Shown: positions 32,982 through 42,455 of the stretch, in pieces
How the letters are laid out: the number at the start of each line of letters is the position of its first letter
Numbering within the stretch: position 1 is the stretch's first letter
NCBI GenBank assembly: GCA_013146195.2
Contig: CM028379.1
Span: 155,402,437 to 155,466,436, forward strand
Reading direction: 5' to 3'
Length of the DNA: 64,000 nucleotides
DNA from: Codonopsis lanceolata
Taxonomy: Eukaryota; Streptophyta; Magnoliopsida; Asterales; Campanulaceae
Made by a program: the position numbers and the translations under genes
The notes under the pieces: generated by a model
Seen by the model: only the letters and a program-made list of their open reading frames with translations
Told to the model about the DNA's origin: nothing
The model's database searches: none

Positions 32982-35082
32982 AATACTCCCTCCTTCCATG
33001 CAAATAATTCACAACAACAATTTTCTTAGCTTTTCAACTTTACCTTATATAAATCGTTTCAGTATTTGCATTGCATCTATCTTCAACTAAACTAACGCCC
33101 ATTTTAAAGCACAAACAAACATACATGGACATGTCTCTCTTGTACGTAGGATCAAACTTTATGTTTTAAAATTATATAGAACTTGCTCGGTTCCCTGAAA
33201 AGAGTCAATTATTTCATTTTTGAATATTTCACTTTAAGAGTCAATTTTCAAAAATTAAGATATAAAAATATTATTTTTATAAAAAAGTTTTAACTTTTCA
33301 AACGGGAACTCTTTACTCAAAATAAGAGAGTATATACCGATTGACGAATTGAAACAACATCAACTACTTGGACCTTTGAGTTGAAGAAAAGCTGAGAAAC
33401 TAACAACTCAAGAACACATTAATTAAGAATGCCTGCAGCTGCGTTATTTCCCCATAAAAATTCAACTTTAATTGTACTACTAGTAAGTGGAGTAGTATAT
33501 AGTTATTGAATGTTGATTAAAAATTAAAATAGGACGTCTTCTCTTCAATTCTGCAGACTGCAGTGACCCATATACTTGCTAATCGTAAATAAAAAATAAA
33601 ACTAATTCCACGTGGCGTGCCCTCATCTAGTCCAAGATCAGATACGGAGCCCCGACAAAGTGATGGTGATGGTGATCGTGCCCACGAGTAGGCAGGTCAG
33701 CAAGAACTGGGATTTTGAAGAAAGCATGGCCCCTGAAAATCAGCTCTCTCTTCAGTCTTTAGTCTTCAATTAAATTATTAAACCTAATCCCAGTCGTGAA
33801 TTGGTCAGTTTTATGTAATTGCTTGTCTTTACTCAAGACAAGGATGAGAATCACAAGTTGACTCCCACTTCTATTTTTTTTTTAAATTTTAATTAATTTT
33901 ATTTCTTTCTAGTTTCTAGTGGGATTCTTGTGCTGTTTTTTCTTGTAAAAGTTGCATAAAAGGAGTTGCTTAGCTAAACTTGTCTAGATTTAATTATTGT
34001 CACTTAATCATAATCTCAATAATATACGATGATTGGCTTCCATTATTCTCATTATAACTGTACTTGTTACACTAATTAATGGGATAATTATATTTTTGAA
34101 CTTCAAATTTGTGTGGGATGCCAATGACCCACACGTGGATGTGGTAGACCAAGAAACATGAACAAGAGAGAAAACGATTTTAGATGGTGGTCAGTGGTCA
34201 CCATTTATAATTGTGAAGCTGAATCATGGGCTTATTTCTCCAACCTCATTCCTTGATATTTATTTATCAAGAGTGAGTTTTCGGTAAGACGATTTTATGA
34301 ATCTTAAATGAAGTTTTACTCTTTTACAGCTTAATCCACCAATATACGGTAGATCGAGTAAAAAAGCCCGTCTTACAAAAGACTAGGTCTAGAGCTATGC
34401 GTTTATGGGGTTATTTTGAAGTTGATGTCCGTTGCTATTTTAACGATTTACTTATTTCATAGGCTCATTCCAATATTGGAGACTGATTATGTGTCAGATC
34501 CGATATATTTTAAGAAAAGTATTATACCTCTTCAAAGAAAATTAATTGCATAATCAAACAAATCATTGATGGAGAAAGGTGGGTATAAATGTATAATAGA
34601 TGGAGCATTGCAAGTATGAAAAAGTTATGGCGGAATTTCGTGGATGAAGCAACAAGGAGAAAAAGTTAAGGAGACCCCATATCATTGCAGGAACAAATGG
34701 GAACATAAAAGGTGATCATTAATGCCTTTTTCGACCCTTAATTATTTAATATTTAGTTAATAATATCCTTGTGTTTGTTTATGCCCTTTTTGGAAACAAA
34801 GATTAGACAGCCTAAATTCCATACATACTACTAAACCCATTTTATTATTTCTATTTATATCTCCCCAATTTTATTATAACACCCCCACCAAATCTTCCCC
34901 CATTTTCTGGCAGTTAAATTAATTAATGCAAAATATTATTCAATAGATTTGAATTCACTTTGACTTGAGTAGGTTTCAGCAATTTTATTTGTGTATATAG
35001 TTTTCGGGAGCCATACGAATTGAAGATCCAGATTCCAGACTACAAACACAATGTACGATTTGTATCTAATTTAACTCTTGCC
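32982..35082. other. Intergenic DNA, no gene recognised
   Basis: AT-rich, without long open frames. Around 34280-34380 short words GTAAGACG and CGTCTTAC are inverted and could be a decayed MITE, but no TSD could be assigned. I see no other structure. Confidence 0.5.
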
Positions 35083-35501
35083 CTCGTGTGACTGTAATAT
35101 CGTTGTTAATTTTCTTTTAGTTTACATATGAGATTTGGATTATAATTATACATAAGAATAATAAAGAAAATTAAAAGGAATAGTCAAGGGCAAATTACCC
35201 AAATAGTCCCTATACTTTACACTTTTTTCAGTTTCGTCTTTGTAAAAAAATCTAACCTTAATGGTTCTTGTACGAAATTTTTTGACGCAAATGGTCCTTC
35301 CGTCCACTTTCGTTATTTTTTTTTTTCCGTTAAGCCAACGCACGTGCATCTCTCGTGATATTAGCTAAGGGTAATATAGTCATTTTTTCCAAAGAAAGTA
35401 CATGGACGAAATACCAACTACTTTGTTCTTAAATAGTTTGGTGCCCCATAACCACCCCAATACACTGAGAGAGATAGAGAGAGAGAGAGAGAGATGTAGA
35501 G
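35083..35501. repeat. Target flank, first copy (direct repeat of 37600-38020)
   Basis: From CTCGTGTGACTGTAATATCG to GATGTAGAG it matches 37600-38020 in the same orientation with roughly a dozen differences. It is not an LTR: it lacks TG/CA ends, and the gypsy LTR inside is distinct. Confidence 0.9.
35190..35392 (+). repeat. Interspersed 'tgacgcaaatggtcc' repeat
   Basis: CAAATTACCCAAATAGTCC, then TAACCTTAATGGTTCTTGTACG and CTCGTGATATTAGCTAAGGG. A second copy is at 37709-37911 (by duplication) and a diverged inverted copy at 40070-40295. Confidence 0.6.
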
Positions 35502-35510
35502 AAATTGGTC

Positions 35511-36779
35511 TCACAACATCATCTCTTGTCTCATCAGCCCCTGTTGCAAGCCGGAGATGAAACACATCTTGATTGATTCCTCGGAGATGTACGATATTTG
35601 ATCGACCATGACCATGAATCTGTCCATGTATGTCTGGTTTGACTCGTTTATTCGTTGTTGTATACCGCACAAGTCGGTCTGCTTCTTTGGCTGGAGTCCA
35701 GCCGAGGAGAATTGTGTGACAAACATTTGCCTGAATTCATCCCAACTTTTAACTGAATCCAGCGGGAGGCCTGTGTACCACTTCAATGCCTTCCCTTTGA
35801 GAGTCCCCGCAAATATCTTTCCCCATGCATCTTCGTCATCCGGGACCACTGCGTTCATTTTGACCTCGAAGCTAGCCATGTGATCGACAGCATTGGTGAG
35901 GCCCTGATATAGTTCAAATGTGGGGATTTTCTTGCCAGGTAATCGGGCCTTCCTCATCCTTTCCTGGAATGGACCATTCTTGGCCGGGGGTAAAATCATA
36001 GGTTTTCCCTTCTCCATGGCCTCTAGCCTGCCACGGAGGAATTTCACCTCTTGTTCTACGGCCACAGATGGTTTATTAGTGGATTTTTGCACCTCGGTGG
36101 TCGCGTTCCGACCACTCTTTAAATGTCCTGTGCTCGACTGTTGGGAGTGAGTGCAATGCCCGCACGTTTTATTCTTCATTACCTCGACCCTTGGCCTGGA
36201 CTCTCCTTCCTCGCTCATTTCCCGTGTTCGGCGAGGACGATTGGACTCATTTGGAAAAGTTAGTCGACTATGGATACTAGCTTTGGGCGTCTGCTCGCTC
36301 ATCCTATCCCCTAGCCGGGATCTTGCGCTGGCCCGAGGTACGTCCTTTTCTTTTCCTTTGCCCTTCGAGGTGACCTTTTGAAGGACTTGGGCTGGCTCCT
36401 CCTGAGGTATGGCATTGGTCGCTGCCTTCATTTTTTTCTGAAGCGCGAACATTTTAAGCTCGGCCTCTTGAATTTCTATGAGGTAAAGTTTCTGGCGTTC
36501 CCAGAACTTCACCTTTGCCAAGTATTCTTCCTGCTCAGTGGATTTATGCTTCTCTATTTGAGAATGTTCCACCCGAGTTTCTCCCTCATCAACATCAAAG
36601 ATGGTGCTCGCTTGGCCGGTAGCACCCCCTATGTTGCGATCATCCTCTTGGTTGCCCTTCCCTCCCAACGTTTTTGAAGTATCGGTGGCTAGGTCCATGT
36701 CAATTACTTTGCTTGCTGGTGAGGGAGGTGGTATGTTTGTCCCTGGTTGGGTTTGCTTTGTGGGAGTTTGTTTATCCAT
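35511..36779 (-). CDS. gag: Ty3/gypsy Gag, open reading frame truncated at its C-terminus
   Basis: An open frame of about 423 codons starts at MDKQTPTKQTQPG (36779). The Met 13 codons earlier would lie in the PBS and is not used. The N-terminal 250 residues are charged and partly helical (LAKVKFWERQKLYLIEIQEA; SVAVEQEVKFLRGRLEAMEK). The retrotransposon Gag domain follows: PFQERMRKARLPGKKIPTFE, YQGLTNAVDHMASFEVKMNA, GTLKGKALKWYTGLP, SWDEFRQMFVTQF. It ends at TGA 35511-35513, ten bases before the recombination junction, so zinc knuckle and pol are absent. It is the longest undamaged frame in the window. Whether it is transcribed is unknown; its own LTR promoter is intact by eye. Confidence 0.85.
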   Translation of the reverse strand: MDKQTPTKQTQPGTNIPPPSPASKVIDMDLATDTSKTLGGKGNQEDDRNIGGATGQASTIFDVDEGETRVEHSQIEKHKSTEQEEYLAKVKFWERQKLYLIEIQEAELKMFALQKKMKAATNAIPQEEPAQVLQKVTSKGKGKEKDVPRASARSRLGDRMSEQTPKASIHSRLTFPNESNRPRRTREMSEEGESRPRVEVMKNKTCGHCTHSQQSSTGHLKSGRNATTEVQKSTNKPSVAVEQEVKFLRGRLEAMEKGKPMILPPAKNGPFQERMRKARLPGKKIPTFELYQGLTNAVDHMASFEVKMNAVVPDDEDAWGKIFAGTLKGKALKWYTGLPLDSVKSWDEFRQMFVTQFSSAGLQPKKQTDLCGIQQRINESNQTYMDRFMVMVDQISYISEESIKMCFISGLQQGLMRQEMML

Positions 36780-36790
36780 GGAATATGACG

Positions 36791-36809
36791 ATTCCCGGCA
36801 ACGGAACCA
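36791..36809 (-). promoter_or_regulatory. Primer binding site of the gypsy fragment
   Basis: On minus, TGGTTCCGTTGCCGGGAAT, a PBS type common in plant Ty3/gypsy (Athila/Tat) elements, two bases after the LTR end. Confidence 0.85.
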
Positions 36810-36811
36810 CT

Positions 36812-37599
36812 TGATCACGCCACAAAGATGGGGTGACTATGCTAGTGGTCCACGTAATGGACCGGAGCTGACGTGTCTTGGGCGTACCAAAGTTGAAAGG
36901 ATATCTGGGCTTTGTGCTTGCTCTTGATCGTTGGTTACCTGAAAGAAGACTACTGTTAGGGTGTTGGGGTTTTCCCAGCTACAGCCCTCAGGTGTGAGAG
37001 TCAGTAATCAGGGAGTATGAATGTTGGAGCTACGCGTTCCCTTAAGCTTCCGGTGACAATGTGTATTGTTTGTTGGTCTTATTGCAATTGCGTATATTTG
37101 ATCAAGTTAACTTACCTTTCTTGTAAGGGAAGGCCTCCTTTTATAGTAGTGTCCCTTGGGGAGTCATGATTGATGTAGGGGCCCTTGGTCATGGGGACCT
37201 GTTGTTGGTCGGCTGACTGACAGCTTCTTATTGGTTGATGGATAGCATGTGATGCATCCATTGTGGGCGATTGGTAAGTCGTTGTGTTACATCGGCTTGC
37301 ATGGCTTGCTCGTATCCTGTTAAGAGGACATCTGGAAGCTATGTACAGGCTATATGTTAGGTCCATCACATCAGAGAAGGTTTGTCGGTCGAGCATGAAT
37401 AGTCCTCGCCCGGGTGGTCGGGGATTGCTTATTTGTTCGGAATGGTCCACTATCATTATTGAGGGTAGTGGTCGACTAGTTGATGATCGCCGATCATGGT
37501 CGGTTCATTGATGGTCTTTGGTCATGGTGGGACGTGCCCAAGTCCAACTGGAATCCACATGGTCGTGCCACGTAGGAGGACCCAGGCTGGGTCCCTCCA
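36812..37599 (-). repeat. Gypsy 5' LTR (788 bp)
   Basis: On plus it runs TGATCACGCC to CCCTCCA. A minus-strand TATA box (ACTATAAAAGG, about 37135-37146) fixes its orientation. It is the same family as 59847-60685 (shared CTACAGCCCTCAGGTGTGAG and GGATATCTGGGCTTTG) and more distantly related to 39265-40049. Confidence 0.88.
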
Positions 37600-38020
37600 C
37601 TCGTGTGACTGTAATATCGTTGTTAATTTCCTTTTAGTTTACATATGAGATTTGGATTATAATTATACATAAGAATAATAAAGAAAATTAAAAGAAATAG
37701 TCAAGGGCAAATTACCCAAATAGTCCTTGTACTTTACACTTTTTTCAGTTTCGTCCTGTAAAAAAAATCTAACCTTAATGGTTCTTGTACGAAATTTTTT
37801 TGACGCAAATGGTCCTTCCATCCACTTTCGTTATTTTTTTTTTCCGTTTGGTCAACGCACGTACATCTCTCGTGATATTAGCTAAGGGTAATATAGTCAT
37901 TTTTTCCAAAGAAAGTACATGGACGAAATACCAACTACTTTGTTCTTAAATAGTTCGGTGCCCCATAACCACCCCAATACACAGAGAGAGAGAGAGATAG
38001 AGAGAGAGAGAGATGTAGAG
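37600..38020. repeat. Target flank, second copy
   Basis: Direct repeat of 35083-35501, and continuous with the downstream genomic sequence from 38021. Confidence 0.9.
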
Positions 38021-38940
38021 GACCATCTCCCAAGTCCCAACCTCTCATGTATGTTGCCATAATCATTTGCAGCAATTCAAGATGCCATTCACCAATTTAC
38101 AACACAATATAACTTACAAAAAGGCCCAATTTCTGTACTCGTTAAGCCTGTGGTTATGATTTGGAGAAGGCATAGACCATACTCGTGAAAAACTATCTCA
38201 AAATGAAAATGAAGTTTTCTCCCCCCATTCAAACGGAAACTCTGCATCTTTGCAAGAAATCGATTTCTTGATCTTTTATTTTCCAATCTAACTGTTAGAG
38301 CTCGGTCTTCGTTACCAAGTCGTGACTCACTTGTTATCGCTGTTTTGATCAGTCGAGAAGCCTTCGTGGGAGAAATATGGACTATGGAGGCAAGAACAGA
38401 GGATGAATCTTGCAAGGCTAGAGAAACAACTCAAGGCAAGATGTGCTTTGGAAGAGCAATAAGAAATAAGTGCCTTGGTATACCAATGCCTTTATTTCAA
38501 ATTTAAGTCTCATGCTTTCTTATGAAACCCAAATTAGATCTGGATGTAACTTTTCAAACCCATATCTAAAATTGAAAAAATAACATCAAATCGAATCAAA
38601 ACCCAAATCTGCATCATAACCCAGATCTTAATCGAGAAGAGAGGGAGAGAGAGAGATAGCTGTTAGGAAGAAGAAAGAGAAAGCTATAATGGCTTGGTTA
38701 CATTAGAATAATTAAGAATCATCGTACGAAATAGAGAAAACAAAGAATATTACGTGTTAGATGAAGGCTCGAGGAGGGGATTATCCATATATGGCCTAAA
38801 AGAAAATCTCCCCATAAATCCGACAACACATGAATCAGAGTTCTTGGGGAAATTGTTAGTGACGAATCCATGAAAATTCTAAAGTAGATTTACAGTTATA
38901 ACTATTACATAAAAACCATAGAAATTACAATTATCCCCTA
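38021..38940. other. Intergenic; possible tiny relic of a DOG1-like gene
   Basis: No full gene is present. On +, about 38395-38460 reads RMNLARLEKQLKARCALEEQ and stops. This resembles a coiled-coil word seen in plant DOG1/TGA-related proteins. The stretch is short and the match rests on memory of the family, so it is only a suggestion. Otherwise AT-rich with (GA)n near 38640. Confidence 0.25.
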
Positions 38941-38949
38941 CGCGTTTTA

Positions 38950-39262
38950 GAAATTACAATTATCGGGCTAAGGTGGATCATTTACTGGGATGAAGCCAGC
39001 TTCACCAAGTGGTGCATGTTGAGTTGCTGCTTGTGACCTGGTCATTACCTCTCCGTCTATTGGGGGAAGACCATTCCTCAGATGATCGGGTTAGGGGACC
39101 CCCTCGGGACGGTTGTTGATTGGTGGTCAATCTCCTTGGTGTAAAGATACATCACCACCAATATTCCTACTTGCTCTAACATAACCCTTATCATTCTTAG
39201 CCATGTTAAAAGAGTTATTGATATGATGATATGAAAATTTCGTTTCCCGATAATGGAACCAA
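38950..39262 (-). pseudogene. Gypsy PBS and gag start, remnant
   Basis: On minus, after the LTR at 39265, TGGTTCCATTATCGGGAAAC (39242-39261) is a PBS related to the one at 36791. A short reading MAKNDKGYVRASRNIGG follows (from about 39205) and stops. The rest is decayed. Confidence 0.6.
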
Positions 39263-39264
39263 AC

Positions 39265-40049
39265 TGATGCTACACAATTTGGTCTTGGGTCGTTCCTTGC
39301 AGTATGTAGGATATCTGAGCTTATGTAAAGGTATGACTTAGTTGAAAACCTGTCAAAAGAAGCAACCTTAGAAGGAATGCAAAACAGGGCCTCGCAAAAC
39401 CCCTCAGGCGTGAGAGTAAGTCTTTAGCTTGTAGAAAGCAAAATGACAGGGTTTAAGTGTGTACAGCGAGCGTACCTTTGAAATGAAACTTTGTAAGGTA
39501 TATATAGCCATTTGGGAGTGAAATCCGGGCCGAGTCATTACTATGGAAAGATCATATGCCTTTATGACCATAAATGCGGATTGACCGCGTAACTGATGAA
39601 GTCATGGCTTAAATATCGGGTTCGAGAGTTATCAGGCAGTTGAGTTTGGAATGGATATTTGGTTTATTCGATCAGCCTTACTCTCTGCTTGGTCAAATCG
39701 GTAGAAAGATTCCTGGTCAGGATGTATGTAGGATGCTTACCCTGGGTTATCCTGCTCGGGTGACCTCCTTCCTGATCCCTGTCTTTCACGTATTTATTAC
39801 GTGAAGAAACATGTGTTTGGCTCGTGGTTGGGATTTGGGCCAAGCTCATCAGAGGATATTCCATAATCAAATCTTTCCAGAAATTGGACAGCTTTTTTGA
39901 AAGATTTGGGCTTGAACTTGAAAAGTCGAAGGAAAATGGTTTCTTCTTACTGGAGATAAAATGTGCACCATTACCAATTTTCCGGTCCAGTTATGAAACC
40001 ATAAGGAAAGGTGGGCACCATCACTAATCTTCCGGTGAAATCCCTCACA
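39265..40049 (-). repeat. Related gypsy LTR (785 bp)
   Basis: TGATGCTACACAATTTGG to CCCTCACA on plus, with a minus TATA box (CTATATATACC, near 39497-39509). It shares AACCCCTCAGGCGTGAGAGT and AGGATATCTGAGCTT with 36812-37599. The outer end is inferred from the similar length and CA terminus. Confidence 0.7.
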
Positions 40050-40069
40050 GACTTATTAACCATAGGTAC

Positions 40070-40295
40070 TTTTAATTAAAAAATATTAATTTTCTAAATG
40101 GTCCTTGAAATTTATAGCGTGAATTGTCATTTATACCTCTAACTAATATCATGTGAGACACATGTACGTTGATCTAATTGGAAAAAAAATAAAATTAAAA
40201 AAAAGACAAATTACATCACAAGCATTATTATAAGAACGATTTTTAAGAATTTGAAAAAAATAGTAAAGTACAGAGACTATTTGGGTAATTTACCC
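40070..40295 (-). repeat. Interspersed 'tgacgcaaatggtcc' repeat, inverted copy
   Basis: GTAAAGTACAGAGACTATTT then GGGTAATTTACCC is the inverse of the start of 35190-35392. Internal words are diverged. Confidence 0.5.
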
Positions 40296-40484
40296 AATAA
40301 TCAATGCATATGTTGAGCGTGAACATATGTTTCCATTGAATTAAAAACTGTATAATAAACGAAATTACATAAAAAAAATTTGTGATTGAGATTTGAGTTG
40401 ACATAAAAATACTTGTTCCAAAAAAAGGGGAAACTCTCCCTCCGAGAGCCCCCACACCCCAGTCCCATGAGAATGTGAGAGGGA

Positions 40485-40645
40485 AAATCACAGTGACTCA
40501 GCGGTTAAGTAGTTAGGAGGACCCGTGCCTAGTACCTACAAGGAGCCACCCCACAAGAGGATGAAACTGCGGTTGCTAGGACTCGATCCTTGGTCCTGTT
40601 TCCAAATCTACTAGCTCTTAACCAACTGAGCTAAGCCCGTGAGGG
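40485..40645 (-). mobile_element. tRNA-derived SINE or SINE fragment
   Basis: Read on minus from 40645: GGGCTTAGCTCAGTTGGTTAAG holds a good A box (TAGCTCAGTTGG, plus 40622-40633) and GGATCGAGTCC is a B box (plus 40579-40589). Their spacing of about 40 bases is right for a tRNA-like promoter. The body continues some 90 bases. I found no TSD or A-tail, so the 3' end is unclear. It is not a tRNA gene because no 3' acceptor arm follows. Confidence 0.6.
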
Positions 40646-40729
40646 CAGTCATTTTCTAGCCAATGTGAGATATACATCTTTTATTGGTAATAATGGAAAA
40701 AATATTTTATCATATATATATATATATAT

Positions 40730-40775
40730 AAAGTTGGTGAGGAGCACTGTGGTTGTGCCACCTCACCACTTTTGA
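40730..40775. repeat. Short hairpin
   Basis: AAAGTTGGTGAGG pairs with CCTCACCACTTTT with one mismatch, and inner GCAC/GTGC also pair. It may be the end of a MITE, but no partner end was located. Confidence 0.5.
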
Positions 40776-40779
40776 ATAA

Positions 40780-41640
40780 ATCTTCATTCTAAAGCATCCG
40801 TGTGGAAGCTTTAAAAACTTTTGATTTTCTAGTGACTTTGAAAATCAACATCACTTTTCAACCAATTGACATAAAAATACTTGATTTGACCATTACTGGA
40901 TATCAAATCAAAGAAGAAGATACACGGGGAAGAGGAGGCCACGTCACACCCGCGTGGAGAAGAGCACGTGCAGTGTATCGGTAAGCCGTGAGGCGGGAAC
41001 GGCGCCGGTTACCATTTAACACTTGAAAAGAGAAATGTCAGTTACTATAAGGGTGGTGATGGTCCACTCCGGTCAGCTACTGTTGTCAAGTCTAGAGACA
41101 AAACCATTCCTCACCGTTCGTTTACTTGCTTCATTCTCGTTTCTCAATCAAAGCCTTCTTCTCTAATGTTTTACGAGTTAATTACTCATTTTTATTATTC
41201 TTCTACTTTCTTTTTTAACGATTCTAAAATACTGTAGTAATTTCTTCACACTTTTCTTTATAGAGATCAGAGAATATTTTTATTATTTAATTTATGTTTC
41301 CAGTTAAATTGGACAATTATTTAAATACAGACTACAAAGGGAGTACTTTTTACCCTTTCTTTTTTAACTACTGTGATGTTTTACTAATTTTTATTTTTTT
41401 ATTGTTGTCCCAAAATCTTCAAATTTATTTTTAAGATAATATTTTGGAGTTAAATTTAACAGATTTCGTCCAAAGTATTAATATGTTTTTGTCACACCAT
41501 TCTTATCGGGGTATTATAAGCAAGTCATAACAATATAACATACAAAGATGTAATCAAATTTAATTTATCTCAAGCAACTTTGATATGCCATTAATTGTCT
41601 ATTTCGCCATTAAAAGAATGACATGTTACAAGCACTGAAG
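40780..41640. other. Intergenic DNA, no gene recognised
   Basis: Unique-looking AT-rich sequence. The 60-codon frame at 40802 has no recognisable features. Confidence 0.5.
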
Positions 41641-42447
41641 TAGGGGCGGCAAATCGGTTGTACTGGACTGTTATCGGGTCGGCACGATAACAGTACGACA
41701 CGATAAGCACGAACACGAACACGACACGATAAGCTTATCGTGCCTAATATTAAAACTCAAACACGACACGATAAAAATACGAAAAGTACGACACGACATG
41801 ATAGACACGATCAGTGGCGGATCCACATGCACCATACCGGCGTACATGGACACCACTAGAAGAAAAAAAAAAGGTGAGTAAATTTATAGTTTTTGACAAT
41901 TGCACCCCTCCCAAATTTTAAAATGGACCCTTTCTAGCCCTCCTAAATCCTAAGTCAACTAATATGACCCTTTCTAATTTTTTTTATGCAATAGTTAAAA
42001 TTTTGGACACTGGTCAAAATTATTCTTGAATCCGCCACTGGGTACGATAAGCAAAAAAACACGATTTATTTAGTCAGATCCGTTAAGCACGTTAAGCCCA
42101 ATAAACATTATAAAATATATAATTTTGATTTTTTAATACATATTTTGAAAATTTATTAATATAAATAGTCAAATAGCTTAAAAGTCATAAATTTTCATGA
42201 AAATAGTTCGAAAGAAGTGAATAACCCATAGTAAATTTTTAAAAATATATTTTTAAAACATATATATTTTAGTTATCGTGTCTTACCGTACTTATCAAGT
42301 CAGCCCGATAACAACTCATTTTTTATCTTACCTTATCGTACTGGCCCTATAATGGCCCGAACCCGATAGCACTAGCTTCAAAAACCTTATAATTTCGTGC
42401 CGTGTTCATGTTGGTCAATCGTGTCGTACCTCGAATTACCACCCCTA
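41641..42447. mobile_element. Non-autonomous hAT element (MITE) with perfect 8-bp TSD
   Basis: Ends TAGGGGCGGCAAATCG and, inverted, TAGGGGTGGTAATTCG. The TSD CACTGAAG is at 41633-41640 and 42448-42455, identical. The left arm has a tandem ACACGATAAGCACGA-like motif, probably subterminal transposase sites. There is no coding sequence. Confidence 0.93.
41812..42040. mobile_element. 229-bp hAT MITE with the same TIR as hAT-2, nested
   Basis: Ends CAGTGGCGGA and TCCGCCACTG, identical to the hAT-2 TIRs at 5534 and 9049. The flanking 8-mers are GACACGAT and GGTACGAT, matching at six of eight. It is inserted in the MITE 41641-42447. The interior shows no transposase and little similarity to hAT-2 beyond the ends. 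Confidence 0.85.
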
Positions 42448-42455
42448 CACTGAAG

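Larger units (their letters stand above)
35502..37599 (-). mobile_element. Truncated Tat-like Ty3/gypsy element (5' LTR, PBS, gag)
   Basis: On the minus strand: LTR 37599 to 36812, PBS 36809 to 36791, and gag from 36779 to 35511, then an abrupt junction at 35501/35502 with a copy of the target flank. CTCGT follows the LTR at 37600-37604 and also occurs at 35083-35087, consistent with a 5-bp TSD. Everything after gag is missing. Confidence 0.88.

Noticed and set aside
34255..34390. Stowaway-like MITE
   Set aside because: Only 8-bp inverted words (GTAAGACG/CGTCTTAC) and no TA duplication could be shown.
35608..36927. Plus-strand frames opposite the gypsy gag
   Set aside because: Complement shadows of the intact minus-strand Gag frame.
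35083..38020. The 420-bp direct repeats as LTRs of a small element
   Set aside because: They lack TG/CA ends, PBS and purine tract. The PBS and gag belong to a different LTR at 36812-37599, and both repeats start with its presumed TSD.
38089..38415. Minus-strand frame of 108 codons
   Set aside because: No recognisable domain; the opposite strand shows the only suggestive word.
40579..40645. tRNA gene on minus
   Set aside because: The promoter boxes are good, but the sequence after the B box does not pair back to the 5' end.
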